64,000 nucleotides of DNA from Ardenticatenaceae bacterium (GTDB lineage: Bacteria > Chloroflexota > Anaerolineae > Promineifilales > Promineifilaceae), in NCBI GenBank assembly GCA_020634455.1, contig JACKBQ010000001.1, forward strand, positions 3,224,001-3,288,000, given 5' to 3'. The notes below the pieces were generated by a model that saw nothing but the letters and a program-made list of their open reading frames with translations, was not told the DNA's origin and did not search any database. The translations under genes were made by a program, and so were the position numbers. Positions 24,189 through 33,022 of the stretch are shown here, one piece after another (position 1 is the stretch's first letter; each line of letters begins with the position of its first letter).

Positions 24189-24506
24189 ATGTACAAATTT
24201 GTAACCATTTACCGCCGTGTTGATGACGAGCCAATGCTGGAACAATTTTTCAACCAGACGCATTTGCCGCTGGCTGAACAGTTGCCGGGGCTAGTACGGC
24301 GCGAAGTCAGTCGCATCTCCCATAAACCAGGTGGTGAATCTCGCTTTCACCTGATGTTTGAGCTGTATTTTAAGTCCAAAATTAGCTTTGAAGCGGCCAT
24401 GGCGACGCCCATTGGCCTGGAACTTATCGAAGCGCTCATGCCGTGGGCTGAAGCCAAAATTGTCACCTGGTTTTTTGCTGATGCGTTTACGGAAGATATG
24501 GAGTAG
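24189..24506 (+). CDS. EthD family protein
   Basis: A 105-residue ferredoxin-like alpha/beta protein of the EthD type: MYKFVTIYRR at the start, THLPLAEQLPGLVRREVSRI, and FELYFKSKISFEAAMATPIG, the usual order of strand, histidine-bearing loop and helix. EthD proteins form dimeric alpha-beta barrels and often act in ring metabolism, but no partner oxygenase is near. The gene follows the cytochrome gene after 7 bases, so it is co-transcribed with the ccm cluster. Confidence 0.8.
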   Translation: MYKFVTIYRRVDDEPMLEQFFNQTHLPLAEQLPGLVRREVSRISHKPGGESRFHLMFELYFKSKISFEAAMATPIGLELIEALMPWAEAKIVTWFFADAFTEDME

Positions 24507-24534
24507 TGGCTAGTGGTTAGTGGCTGGTTGAATA
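24505..24534. repeat. TAGTGGCTAGTGGTTAGTGG repeat, copy 1
   Basis: TAGTGG(C/T) repeats with a 7-nt period right at the EthD stop codon. A relative is at 36619-36646. Confidence 0.65.
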
Positions 24535-24564
24535 ATTACCAGACACTGAAAACTGATGACCTGT

Positions 24565-24699
24565 CTAGCTACATATCACTTTCTGAATTGGACACAGATT
24601 TACACAGATTAACACTGATTTTGGGCTATTATCTGTGTAAATCAGTGTTTACCAGTGTCTAATTTTCTTTTTCAATCAAAATGATATGTGGCGTGGCTA
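24565..24699. mobile_element. MITE-like 135-bp palindromic element with flanking direct repeats
   Basis: Outer inverted ends CTAG...ACATATCA (24565-24578) and TGATATGT...GGCTAG (24682-24700) enclose a second palindrome. That inner part is ACACAGATTTACACAG... with its inverse ...CTGTGTAAATCAGTGT (about 24590-24660). The element is flanked by the 10-bp direct repeat GATGACCTGT (24555-24564 and 24700-24709), which looks like a target-site duplication. It has no coding capacity. Confidence 0.65.
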
Positions 24700-24722
24700 G
24701 ATGACCTGTTACAGATTGCCGG

Positions 24723-26129
24723 TTACGGCTCACTATCGCTCTCATCCGGGGCGATTGGAATGAAGGTTTGGTAAGCCAACGGCCGATAAATAAACGTATC
24801 GGCTGAAGCGGCACCGCCGCGCACGCCCCCGACGGCGTAAATTTTTGTCTCGATGTAGGTGATGCCCAAATTAGACCAGCTTGGTTTGTCTTCCAACAGG
24901 GGCGTGTTGATTACAGACCATTGGTCTGAATCTGGGTTGTAAGATTCGCTGTAGGTAATTGGCTCATCACCAAAAGCGCCACCCCCAAATAAGTACAGTT
25001 TATTAAATAACCCCACGGCGCTGGCTCCTGCACGGGGCAGTAAAGTGTCGGCACACGTGTGCCAACGGCCGTTACCGTCGCTGCTTGTCTCGTTTGGGGT
25101 AGTGGGGTCGAAATAGGTGCATTCAGTTAACGGCCGTTCCCCATCGTATCCCCCAACCACATAAAGCCGACCTTTGATGACGCCACCCGTCACAAAAGCA
25201 CGCGCTGTGGGCATCTCTGGCAAGATTTGCCAACTGCTGTTCGCTGGGTCAAAGCGATACACTGTGGGCAGATAGTTTTGGCCATCCCAGCCACCAAACA
25301 AGTAAATAAAGCTGCCATCGGAGAGTACCAATCCACCAGAAACGGCCGTTGGCAAAGGCGTCGTCACGCGCCAGCTATCGTTGGCCGGGCTGTACACTTC
25401 AACCAGTTTGGTGGGTTGCCCATCTGCCAGTTGGCCGCCAGGGACGTAAATTTCGCCGAACAGCTCTGCGCCGGTGATGTCGGCAACGGCCGTTGGCTTA
25501 GCGGTTCCCTCGCGCCAAATCGATGTAGAGGTGTCAAAAATAGAAACCTGATTTGTAAAACCCGCAGGCGTTTCCCCACCAATCAGGTACAAATGCAGTC
25601 CGCTGGCTACTAACGCCATGTTGCTTCTGGCCACAGCTAGTGGCCGACTTTGCAGCCAATCATCAGTGATGGCGGTTTCCACGAACCGATCTGGTGTAGG
25701 CGTTGGTGCAGGCTCTGGGCTTAAGGGCTGTAAGCTAAGCACAAGTATGGTGATTAGCGCCACCAACAGCAAGCCGATGAGCCCTACGCGTTTGGGGAAA
25801 AAGGTGGGGCGTGGAATAAGAACGGCCGTTTGCGATGGCGAACCGGATTCGGTTAAAGAACTGGGGGATGGTATTTCGGTTTTCGAAATATCAGTGTCTG
25901 ATTCTGGCGTAACGCCCGCCAGAACTACCAATCCCTGCTGTAAGGCAGCGGTCGTGGCCTCGGTGCGCGAACTTACCCCCAGCTTGGTGTAAATATTGCG
26001 CAGATGAACCTTAACCGTGTTCTGGCTAATAACTAATTGATTGGCGATGTCCTTGTTGCCAGCGCCGTCTACCACACATTGCAAAACTTCAAGTTCCCGG
26101 TCGCTGAGCGCTTCACCTATTTCAGCCAT
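24723..26129 (-). CDS. Membrane-bound LuxR-type regulator with extracytoplasmic Kelch propeller
   Basis: A 468-residue protein in three parts. Residues 6-66 are a LuxR/GerE helix-turn-helix (LSDRELEVLQCVVDGAGNKDIA, then ISQNTVKVHLRNIYTKLGV). Residues about 115-133 are one membrane helix. Residues about 150-455 are Kelch repeats (for example GGWDGQNYLPTVYRFDP, GGYDGERPLTECTYFDP) forming a beta-propeller outside the cell. The layout suggests a one-component sensor whose DNA-binding head stays tethered to the membrane. The partner TPR gene ends 10 bases upstream. Confidence 0.88.
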   Translation of the reverse strand: MAEIGEALSDRELEVLQCVVDGAGNKDIANQLVISQNTVKVHLRNIYTKLGVSSRTEATTAALQQGLVVLAGVTPESDTDISKTEIPSPSSLTESGSPSQTAVLIPRPTFFPKRVGLIGLLLVALITILVLSLQPLSPEPAPTPTPDRFVETAITDDWLQSRPLAVARSNMALVASGLHLYLIGGETPAGFTNQVSIFDTSTSIWREGTAKPTAVADITGAELFGEIYVPGGQLADGQPTKLVEVYSPANDSWRVTTPLPTAVSGGLVLSDGSFIYLFGGWDGQNYLPTVYRFDPANSSWQILPEMPTARAFVTGGVIKGRLYVVGGYDGERPLTECTYFDPTTPNETSSDGNGRWHTCADTLLPRAGASAVGLFNKLYLFGGGAFGDEPITYSESYNPDSDQWSVINTPLLEDKPSWSNLGITYIETKIYAVGGVRGGAASADTFIYRPLAYQTFIPIAPDESDSEP

Positions 26130-26139
26130 GAATTATTTA

Positions 26140-27204
26140 TTAGGGAGACGCAGGCGTCTCAATGGGTAAGACAAAGGGCGCTCCCTCAAACGGAGCGGTA
26201 TCGCTAATGGGCACTGTGTCTGTAATGGGTTCCGAAGGTGTAGGCGTGGCCAACAAGCAATTTTCTGTTGCTTCGGTTCGTTTTTGGGTGAGTTCCGCTG
26301 TTGTTTGGTAAGAACTCGCCTCACGATACAACTGCTCTGCCGGACACCAATCCTGGGCAAAGGCGTACTGGTCACCCAAAGAAACCAGCACCGTAAACAG
26401 CTGTTCGCATGATGATTGGTAAAATGGTGCCGCCAAACACAAATCGCGGAAATAGTAGGCAGACGCTTCCCAATTCACCCCGTAAAATGAGATGCCTTGC
26501 GTGTAAAGCTCCGCCCAGGTCTGATAATCCTTCACATATTGGGGTAAGTCGCCAAGCTGCTGTGCCTGCGCCAGGTAGTACATGCCTAGCTCCACCTGCT
26601 CTCCATCCACTAAATCCAGCCCATAATTGAGAAATGTATCGTATAGCAAGCGGTCGGTTTCTTCCCGTTCAAAGCTGGGGAACTGCTGCTGGAAGGCCAG
26701 CAGGGCAGGCAGCGCCTCTTCCCAGAATTTGGTGGCCACCAACCGCTGAATGCGCAGCAATTCTTCGCTGGGGCTGTCAATTGCACCGGGGGTGGCAGTG
26801 GGTAATCTGGTCGGGGCGGGGGTGACGGTAACGGCCGTTACCGGTGTCGGTTCTGGTGTGGTGCCAATGCCCGCCAAGGCCTGCTCGCGTAAGGATTGGG
26901 CTTTGGCATGGTTGGCGTCCCGCTCTAGCACCCAATCCAACCGGGTAAGCGCCAGTTGGTAATTGCCCTGGCCAATGTTTTCCTCTGCCAGCGTCACTTG
27001 CCGATCTAGCTGGGCAAACTGCTTGTCTTGCAATTCTCGCTGCCCGCTTTGCCAGCCCAAAAAGGCAATTAGCATAAACCAGCCTACCAGCACGGAAACG
27101 ATTATCAACAGCAAGCCAGCAGCTCGCACTGGCCGCCGCTTTTTCTTGGGTGGGGTAGACGATGAATTTTTTGATTCCGTCGGCTGAGGCACAGCATTAC
27201 TCAT
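26140..27204 (-). CDS. Membrane-anchored TPR-like protein
   Basis: A 354-residue protein: a basic N-terminal tail (KKKRRPVRAAG), a membrane helix (about 29-50), then helical repeats (RQVTLAEENIGQGNYQLALTRLDWVLE and later LGDQYAFAQDWCPAEQLYREA) broken by a Pro/Thr-rich linker at about 115-140. The C-terminus is Thr/Pro-rich. TPR-like repeats mediate protein contacts, here on the outer face. It is transcribed together with the Kelch regulator that follows 10 bases on, so it probably supplies or shapes the signal that the propeller reads (inference). Confidence 0.75.
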   Translation of the reverse strand: MSNAVPQPTESKNSSSTPPKKKRRPVRAAGLLLIIVSVLVGWFMLIAFLGWQSGQRELQDKQFAQLDRQVTLAEENIGQGNYQLALTRLDWVLERDANHAKAQSLREQALAGIGTTPEPTPVTAVTVTPAPTRLPTATPGAIDSPSEELLRIQRLVATKFWEEALPALLAFQQQFPSFEREETDRLLYDTFLNYGLDLVDGEQVELGMYYLAQAQQLGDLPQYVKDYQTWAELYTQGISFYGVNWEASAYYFRDLCLAAPFYQSSCEQLFTVLVSLGDQYAFAQDWCPAEQLYREASSYQTTAELTQKRTEATENCLLATPTPSEPITDTVPISDTAPFEGAPFVLPIETPASP

Positions 27205-27283
27205 ACGCGGTAGTATACCTTATTTACGGCCGTATCGTTTACAAACCATGACCAAAGTTAATCTTTACTTATTGGATATTTTG

Positions 27284-27341
27284 GCCACAGAGGGCACAGA
27301 GAAAAAAGGAAAATCTTAGATCCCTCTGTGTACTCTGTGGC
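27284..27341. repeat. GCCACAGAGG palindrome, copy 2
   Basis: 18-bp arms with two mismatches (27284-27301 and 27324-27341). The right arm runs into the stop codon of the glycosyltransferase gene. Confidence 0.8.
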
Positions 27342-28444
27342 TAATTGATTATTTCACGATAGACGGCTACCGTTTCGTCGGCGATTTGGCGCTGGGTGTA
27401 CTGGTTGAGCACGCGGGTACGGCCGTTCCTGCCCAATTCATCTCGCAGCTCCGGCGACTGCATCAGCCGCAGCAAATGGTGGTGCAGCGCCGCCTCGTCC
27501 TTTTCGGGGAAAATGAGCCCTGCCTCGCCAATGACGTGGGGGATTTCGCCGCTGCTGGAGCCAACCACGGCCACGCCGCAGGCCATCGCCTCCACCAGCA
27601 CCCGGCCAAACTGCTCCTTCCAGTTGGGCAGCGTGACCGAAGCCAGCACCAGGGCGTCTAGCTGCTGCAAGTAAGCGGGCATCTGCGCCGAAGTGACCAC
27701 GCCGTCAAACTGCACCCGGTCGGCGATGTTGAGTTGATGGGCCAGGGATTGGAGGAACGGCCGTTCCGGCCCTTCTCCCGCAATGTGCAGCCGCCAAATA
27801 CCGGGCAGTTTGGCCACCGCCCGCAGCACCCAATCTACCCCCTTCTCTGGCACCAGCCGCCGGTTGGCGCAGCCGATTACAAAACCGCGCCCGGGGTCTC
27901 TCTGGGGCGGTGGCTGGAACAGCGTGGCGTCCACGCCAAACTGAGGAATCACCCGCAGCGGCCCACCGTACCCTTTTTGCCGCCACACTTTTGCAGACGC
28001 CTGGTTGCCCACCAGCCCATAATCAATGCCGGCCAGCACCTTTTTTTCCAGCAAACTAAATGGGAATGGATAGCTGCGCAGAATATTTTGCCACGAAAAA
28101 AAGAGCGATTTTGCCCCGGCGCGCCGAGCCAATCGCAATGCCAGCCAGGTCGCCAGGTTGTACGGCTCTTCGTCAATATGAACCAGATCGGGACGCAGTT
28201 GGTCTAGCCGCTGCTTCAGCTTGGGAAAATAGTAGGTGTGGAACTGGCCGTTAAAGCGAATCGGATCGACCAGCAAGCGGTACCCTTCCGTGTGGGCACG
28301 TTCCAAAGTTACCGGGCCAGCCGGGTCTAGCCAGACAGGCGGCACAATGACCGTCAGGTCCACATCGTCATGCCGGGCGATTGCTTCCAGCTTGGTCTGG
28401 TAAGACCCAACCAAACACGCTTTTGAGAGCAGTAGTACTTTCAT
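27341..28444 (-). CDS. Glycosyltransferase family 4 (GT-B)
   Basis: A 367-residue retaining GT-B glycosyltransferase. The N-terminal half ends with PDLVHIDEEPYN. The C-terminal nucleotide-sugar domain has GCANRRLVPEKGVDWVLRAV, LHIAGEGPER, and the conserved EQFGRVLVEAMACGVAVVGS (Ex7E-type) followed by SSGEIPHVI. It probably adds a sugar to a cell-surface glycan or lipid; the neighbouring GT39 gene fits that. The donor sugar cannot be told. Both ends of the gene abut palindromic repeats. Confidence 0.9.
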   Translation of the reverse strand: MKVLLLSKACLVGSYQTKLEAIARHDDVDLTVIVPPVWLDPAGPVTLERAHTEGYRLLVDPIRFNGQFHTYYFPKLKQRLDQLRPDLVHIDEEPYNLATWLALRLARRAGAKSLFFSWQNILRSYPFPFSLLEKKVLAGIDYGLVGNQASAKVWRQKGYGGPLRVIPQFGVDATLFQPPPQRDPGRGFVIGCANRRLVPEKGVDWVLRAVAKLPGIWRLHIAGEGPERPFLQSLAHQLNIADRVQFDGVVTSAQMPAYLQQLDALVLASVTLPNWKEQFGRVLVEAMACGVAVVGSSSGEIPHVIGEAGLIFPEKDEAALHHHLLRLMQSPELRDELGRNGRTRVLNQYTQRQIADETVAVYREIIN

Positions 28445-28489
28445 GAATTAGCCACAGATTTCCAATTTGATGTTTGGGAAATCTTTTTT

Positions 28490-28555
28490 GCCACAGAGAA
28501 CACAGAGAATTATGAGGTGATAAATTTCCTCTGTAATCTCTTTTTTCTCTGTGGC
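28490..28555. repeat. GCCACAGAG palindrome, copy 3
   Basis: Arms GCCACAGAGAACACAGAG (28490-28507) and an inverse right arm ending CTCTGTGGC (28555). Another half-arm (GCCACAGATTTCC, from 28450) lies just before. It sits between divergent glycosyltransferase genes. Confidence 0.75.
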
Positions 28556-28617
28556 TTTCTGTTTGTTTTGGTCAAAATCACTCTGGAAAGTGTATGTTGT
28601 TCCCCCCAGCGTGCCGG

Positions 28618-28645
28618 TTGACGCAAGGGGCTATTTTGCTATACT
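28618..28645 (+). promoter_or_regulatory. Promoter of the GT39 gene
   Basis: TTGACG (28618-28623), 16-nt spacer, TATACT (28640-28645): five of six matches at both boxes. It ends 27 bp before the chosen ATG at 28673. Confidence 0.65.
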
Positions 28646-28672
28646 TGCCTCGCTTTGACAAACAGGCAGCCT

Positions 28673-30616
28673 ATGCAAACGACCCATAAAAATCACCAAA
28701 GCCCGTCCAAATTTGGATGGGCTTTATTACTATTGGCGCTGGCAACGGCCGTTTTCCTCCGTCTCACCAATTTGGGCAACTGGCCGCCTGGCCTGTACCG
28801 CGACGAGGCGTTCAATGGCCTCGACGCCCTGCGTGTGCTCGACGGCAACCCCGCGCTTTTTTTTACCGCCAACAATGGTCGCGAGCCACTTTACATCACT
28901 TTAACAGCGCTGAGCGTGGCGGTATTCGGCCGTACCGTGCTGGCCGTGCGTCTGGTGGCCGCTATGGTGGGCAGTCTCACCACCTGGCTGGTCTACAAGC
29001 TGGGACGCACCTGGTTTGGCTGGCGCGTCGGCTTGCTGGCCGCCTGGCTGTGGGCGATTACCCTCTGGCCGGTACACTTGAGCCGCATCGGGCTGCGCAC
29101 TATTTTGCTGCCCGCCGTGCTGGCGCTGACTTTTTGGCTGGGCACGGAGGCGTATCGTCGCAACAAGGCAAGCTGGTGGCTGGCGGCAGGTGCGGCTTAC
29201 GGCCTCGGCTTTTACACCTATCTGGCAATTCGTTTTACGCCGCTGCTACTGCTGACGCTGGGTGCGTTTTTGCTGTGGCAGGGGCGGCGGGAGTGGCTGC
29301 GGCGCGGTGCGGGCTGGTTTGTGCTGGGAACGGCCGTTACCGTCCTCCCCCTCGCCCTTTTTTACCTGCAAAACCCCGAACTGCTGCTGGGGCGCACCGG
29401 GCAGGTCTCCATTCTCAATCCAGCTATCAACGGCGGCGATTTGTGGGGCACGCTTTGGCGGCAAATTGGGCGGGCGCTGGGGCTGTTCCTCTGGCAAGGC
29501 GACACGATTTTGCGCCACAATCCGGCGGGACGGCCGTTCTTCGACTGGCTCATGGCGATACCTTTTTTGCTTGGGCTGGGCTGGTGCCTCAAAAACTGGC
29601 GCAAACCGGCGGCAACGGCCGTTCTCCTGTGGAGTAGCGTCATGCTGGGCGTCACCATTTTGGCGGAGGATGCTCCCCATTTTTTGCGTGCCGTCGGCAT
29701 TTTGCCGGGGGCGATTTTTTTGCCCGCGCTGGGGTTGGCCGGGCTGTGGTCCTGGCCGCGCTGGCCAAAGTTGGTCGGCGGTGGGCTCGTGGCTGCGCTG
29801 ATTGCGGGCAGTTTGCTGCTCACTGTTAGGGATTATGTCAATTACAACCAGCAGCCGGAGACGGCCTTGTTGTTTGAGTCAGCCGCGGTTGAGTTGGCTG
29901 CGCAGTTAAATATGGAAGATGAGGGAACGGCCGTTTACCTCGACCGCTGGTTTTGGGATGAGCCGAGCCAAAAAGGGTGGCCCACCGTGCCATTTCTGGC
30001 CGATTTGGACGGCGTGACGCTGTATCGGCCAGAAAATGGACTGCCGCCTGCTGCATCTGGCCAGCCAATCAGCCTGTACACCTGGCCATTTGGCGATTTG
30101 GAATTTGTGCCGCAGCTGTTGGTAGAGGCGGAGATGGTGGTGGTGCGGAACGGCCGTCTGGCCCGCGGCGATTTGGAGCTGGAACCTTATCCGCTGTACG
30201 TACGTTATGCCAGCAGCGCACGTCCCAACGAGGCTGCGATGGTGAACTTTGACAACGCCTTTTTGCTGCAAAGCTGGGCCGTCACGCCGCTGGATGAGCA
30301 GACGGTGCAGGTAGAGTTGGTCTGGCAGAAAACGGCCGTTGAGCCAACCAACCAGATTGCTTTTTTGCACCTAATCGGGCCAGACGGCCTCATTACCCAG
30401 GCGGATACGCCCCCCGGCGGCGCATACTGGTTTCCCCACTGGTGGCGGGATGGCCAACTGGTGCAAGAGCGACGGCTGTTGATTCTAGATCGGCCGTATG
30501 ACCCGGCATTGCACACAATTCAAATTGGGCTGTATGATCCGGCCACGCTGGATCGGTTGCCTATTGTTAGTGTTGACACTGATGTACAAATAGATAGTTG
30601 GCAACTGGCACCATAA
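28673..30616 (+). CDS. Family 39-like membrane glycosyltransferase
   Basis: A 647-residue polytopic protein of the PMT/ArnT type that transfers sugars from polyprenyl phosphate on the outer face of the membrane. The first loop holds the catalytic acidic pair in LYRDEAFNGLDALR, followed by helices to about residue 400. Then comes a soluble beta-rich C-terminal domain (about 420-647) containing ETAVYLDRWFW-like motifs. The ATG at 28673 is preferred over a TTG at 28655. It has seven ACGGCCGT copies, among the densest in the window. Confidence 0.85.
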   Translation: MQTTHKNHQSPSKFGWALLLLALATAVFLRLTNLGNWPPGLYRDEAFNGLDALRVLDGNPALFFTANNGREPLYITLTALSVAVFGRTVLAVRLVAAMVGSLTTWLVYKLGRTWFGWRVGLLAAWLWAITLWPVHLSRIGLRTILLPAVLALTFWLGTEAYRRNKASWWLAAGAAYGLGFYTYLAIRFTPLLLLTLGAFLLWQGRREWLRRGAGWFVLGTAVTVLPLALFYLQNPELLLGRTGQVSILNPAINGGDLWGTLWRQIGRALGLFLWQGDTILRHNPAGRPFFDWLMAIPFLLGLGWCLKNWRKPAATAVLLWSSVMLGVTILAEDAPHFLRAVGILPGAIFLPALGLAGLWSWPRWPKLVGGGLVAALIAGSLLLTVRDYVNYNQQPETALLFESAAVELAAQLNMEDEGTAVYLDRWFWDEPSQKGWPTVPFLADLDGVTLYRPENGLPPAASGQPISLYTWPFGDLEFVPQLLVEAEMVVVRNGRLARGDLELEPYPLYVRYASSARPNEAAMVNFDNAFLLQSWAVTPLDEQTVQVELVWQKTAVEPTNQIAFLHLIGPDGLITQADTPPGGAYWFPHWWRDGQLVQERRLLILDRPYDPALHTIQIGLYDPATLDRLPIVSVDTDVQIDSWQLAP

Positions 30617-30617
30617 A

Positions 30618-30698
30618 AATTGGTATGGGCAGACACGGGTCTGCCCATGTGTCTGCCAAATTTGGGCGCACAGGGGATGCGCCCCTGCCAAATTGCGT
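30618..30698. repeat. GGGCAGACACGGGTCTGCCC and GGGCGCACAGGGGATGCGCCC hairpins
   Basis: Two back-to-back hairpins: ATGGGCAGA with TCTGCCCAT (9 bp), and GGGCGCA with TGCGCCC (7 bp). They fill the gap after the GT39 gene and end before the TTG/ATG starts of the next gene. Confidence 0.75.
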
Positions 30699-30731
30699 AC
30701 AAAACGTCTGCAAATCGTTTGGAGAACGTGG

Positions 30732-31628
30732 TTGAAGATGGCTAAATTGGGGGTAAAACTACGCTGGTTAGGCTGGCTGCTGAGTGGCAGTTTGTTGCTG
30801 TGGCTGGTGACTGCGTCCCAACTGCATGGGCAAGCGCTGCCCACCGCCACGCCAAATGCCGATGGCGTCATCTACACCGAGGTGCTGCCCAACGATTCGT
30901 TGTGGGCCATTGCTGCCCGTGCGGGTATTTCGCTAACGGAACTGCTGGCCTTGAACAATTTAGCCGAAAATGCGCTCATCCAGCCAGGCGATTTGCTGAT
31001 TGTGGGTATTGTGGCCACGCCTACGCCAGAAGCCACACCGACGATTGCCGCCACGCGGGAACCACCCACGCCAACGGTCACCGTACCGCCACCCCCGCCC
31101 ACGGTCATCTGCCTGGTGGCTTTTACGGATGAAAATGGGAACGGCGAGCGGGAACCCTCTGAACCGCTACAAGCGGGCGTCGCGTTTACCGTCTTCACAC
31201 CTGAATCGGTGGTGGCCAACTACGTGACGGATGGCGTTTCTGAGCCGCACTGCCTGACAGATTTGGCGGCGGGCAATTACCAGGTGACGCGCTCGGTGGG
31301 GCGGGGCGAGACGTTGAGCAACAGCGGCAACCGCACGGTGATTTTGGCGGCTGGCGACCAGGTGATGTTGGGTTTTGGCGGTTATGTGGGCACGCTGCCG
31401 GAAGTGCTGCTGACTTCGGCGGAACCCAGCAGCGGCGTTCCTACCCCCACTGCCGCCGCCATCGAACCAACCCAGCCGGTGGCAATTATTGGCAGCGCAG
31501 CCACGCCAGAAGCGGTTGAAAACTTGCCCGTAGAAGAGACTGGTGCAGGACGGCCGTTTCTCATTGGCGCAGGTATCTTAATCGGCTTATTATTGATGGG
31601 TACGGCCGTTTTTTTACGCCGACGGTAA
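30732..31628 (+). CDS. Secreted LysM/SdrD-like surface protein with C-terminal anchor
   Basis: A protein of about 298 residues. A signal-type helix comes first, then a LysM domain (EVLPNDSLWAIAARAGISLTELLALNN, about 40-90) that binds peptidoglycan, and a Thr/Pro-rich linker. An SdrD B-like domain follows, opening FTDENGNGEREPSEPLQAG with a calcium-type DxNxxG, then a C-terminal membrane helix ended by Arg-Arg-Arg. The segment LPVEETGAG before that helix resembles a sortase-like sorting motif. The TTG at 30732 has GGAG 7 bases upstream; the ATG at 30738 is the alternative. Confidence 0.75.
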   Translation: MKMAKLGVKLRWLGWLLSGSLLLWLVTASQLHGQALPTATPNADGVIYTEVLPNDSLWAIAARAGISLTELLALNNLAENALIQPGDLLIVGIVATPTPEATPTIAATREPPTPTVTVPPPPPTVICLVAFTDENGNGEREPSEPLQAGVAFTVFTPESVVANYVTDGVSEPHCLTDLAAGNYQVTRSVGRGETLSNSGNRTVILAAGDQVMLGFGGYVGTLPEVLLTSAEPSSGVPTPTAAAIEPTQPVAIIGSAATPEAVENLPVEETGAGRPFLIGAGILIGLLLMGTAVFLRRR

Positions 31629-31642
31629 CTGTTGGTAGCGAG

Positions 31643-31674
31643 AGGCTACAAAAGTCTCAAAGACTTTGTAGCCT
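31643..31674. repeat. AGGCTACAAAAGTCT palindrome
   Basis: Near-perfect 14-15-bp arms (31643-31657 and 31661-31674, one bulge) with a 3-nt loop, in the gap between the two surface-protein genes. Confidence 0.75.
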
Positions 31675-31701
31675 AGTCATTCGATGGATAGGGAAGGAAA
31701 C

Positions 31702-33018
31702 ATGAAAAATAGTTGGAAATTACTTTTAATTGCTCTTGTGTTGATTGGTCTGGGCAGCCAGGTGCAGCGCAGCGTGGCGCAAACCAATTTGCTGAAAAAT
31801 TCCGGTTTTGAGCTACCTTACAATGCCGATGGTTCCGCTAATGGTTGGGGCCGCTGGTTCCGTAACAGCAGCGCCGATCAGTTCAGCGATTGCGCCAACG
31901 GCTACCACAAAGAGCCGCACTGGAGTGCGGAAACGGTCAGCGCCCCGCTGATTCAGGCGGGTTCGGCTTCACAGCATGTGGGTAACTCCTGGGATACCTG
32001 GGCGGGTGGCGTGTTGCAAACGGTCGCCGTGACGCCTGGCAGCACCTATCGCTTTACCGTCTGGGCCAGAGGCCGCGGTTCTAATGAGGATTATCCCGCA
32101 CCATCGGAAAGTGGCTTGCGCATGGACGTGCAGGTGGGTATTGACCCCAACGGCAGCGGTCTGTGGAACGATAGCGATGTGAAGTGGAGTGGTTTCATTC
32201 AGCCGCACGACACCTGGCAGCAAACTTCTGTGGAAATTACGGCGACAGGTGACAAGGTGACGGTGTTCACCGCAGGGGATTACGGTTTGCAAGGTGTGAA
32301 TCAGTGTCGCGCTCATCTGGACGTTTGGTTTGATTCGGCAGAGCTGATTGAAGTTGGCCCGCCGCCGACTAACACGCCCGTGCCGCAGCCCACCTCGCCA
32401 CCGCCGCCACCCGCACCAGCCGCCACCAGTACCCCGATTCCCACAGCGACATTGGTGCCAACGGCAACGGCCGTTCCTACCGAAGCGCCCACCAACACGC
32501 CAGAACCAACCGGGGCCACCATCTGCATTAACGCCTTTGCCGATGACAACGGCAACGGCCAGTTTGACGCCAACGAAGGGTACATGGGCAGCGTGGCTTT
32601 CCGACTGGCCAGCGGCACGCAAGTGGTTGGTCAGGCAATTTCCAGCGGCACGGCCGAACAGGTCTGTTTTGATGGCCTGGAACCGGGTACTTATCAGATT
32701 GAGCAGGTTGTGCCTGGGCCGCTGGAGATGACTACCGCCGGTACGGCCAGCGTTATTGTTCAGGAAGGCCAGACGGCAGGTGTGCAGTTTGGCAGTCGCT
32801 TGCGCCTGGCCACAGATGCAGATAGTGGTAATCAACCTGATAGCGTAGCGGATGCGGCAACGGCCGTTCCTACCACAGCAGCCGAACAAGGTGAAGAATC
32901 CACTGTAGTTCCGGCTGACGATGGTGGCTTGCCTTCATGGGTCGGCCTTGGTTTGCTGATTGTGGCGATTTTGCTATTAGGCGGTATTTTGTTTGTGGTG
33001 CTGCGCCGCAACGCGTAA
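31702..33018 (+). CDS. Secreted carbohydrate-binding/SdrD-like surface protein
   Basis: A 438-residue protein: signal peptide (about 1-27), a galactose-binding-like (CBM) domain opening NLLKNSGFELPYNADGSANGW and closing near WFDSAELIEV, and a long Pro/Thr linker. A short SdrD B-like domain with FADDNGNGQFDANEGY follows, then a C-terminal membrane helix ending RRNA. It shares the DNGNG domain and anchor layout with the preceding gene, so the two are probably displayed together on the cell surface. The ATG at 31702 follows GGAAGG; the ATG at 31684 lies upstream of that site. Confidence 0.8.
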   Translation: MKNSWKLLLIALVLIGLGSQVQRSVAQTNLLKNSGFELPYNADGSANGWGRWFRNSSADQFSDCANGYHKEPHWSAETVSAPLIQAGSASQHVGNSWDTWAGGVLQTVAVTPGSTYRFTVWARGRGSNEDYPAPSESGLRMDVQVGIDPNGSGLWNDSDVKWSGFIQPHDTWQQTSVEITATGDKVTVFTAGDYGLQGVNQCRAHLDVWFDSAELIEVGPPPTNTPVPQPTSPPPPPAPAATSTPIPTATLVPTATAVPTEAPTNTPEPTGATICINAFADDNGNGQFDANEGYMGSVAFRLASGTQVVGQAISSGTAEQVCFDGLEPGTYQIEQVVPGPLEMTTAGTASVIVQEGQTAGVQFGSRLRLATDADSGNQPDSVADAATAVPTTAAEQGEESTVVPADDGGLPSWVGLGLLIVAILLLGGILFVVLRRNA

Positions 33019-33022
33019 ATTT

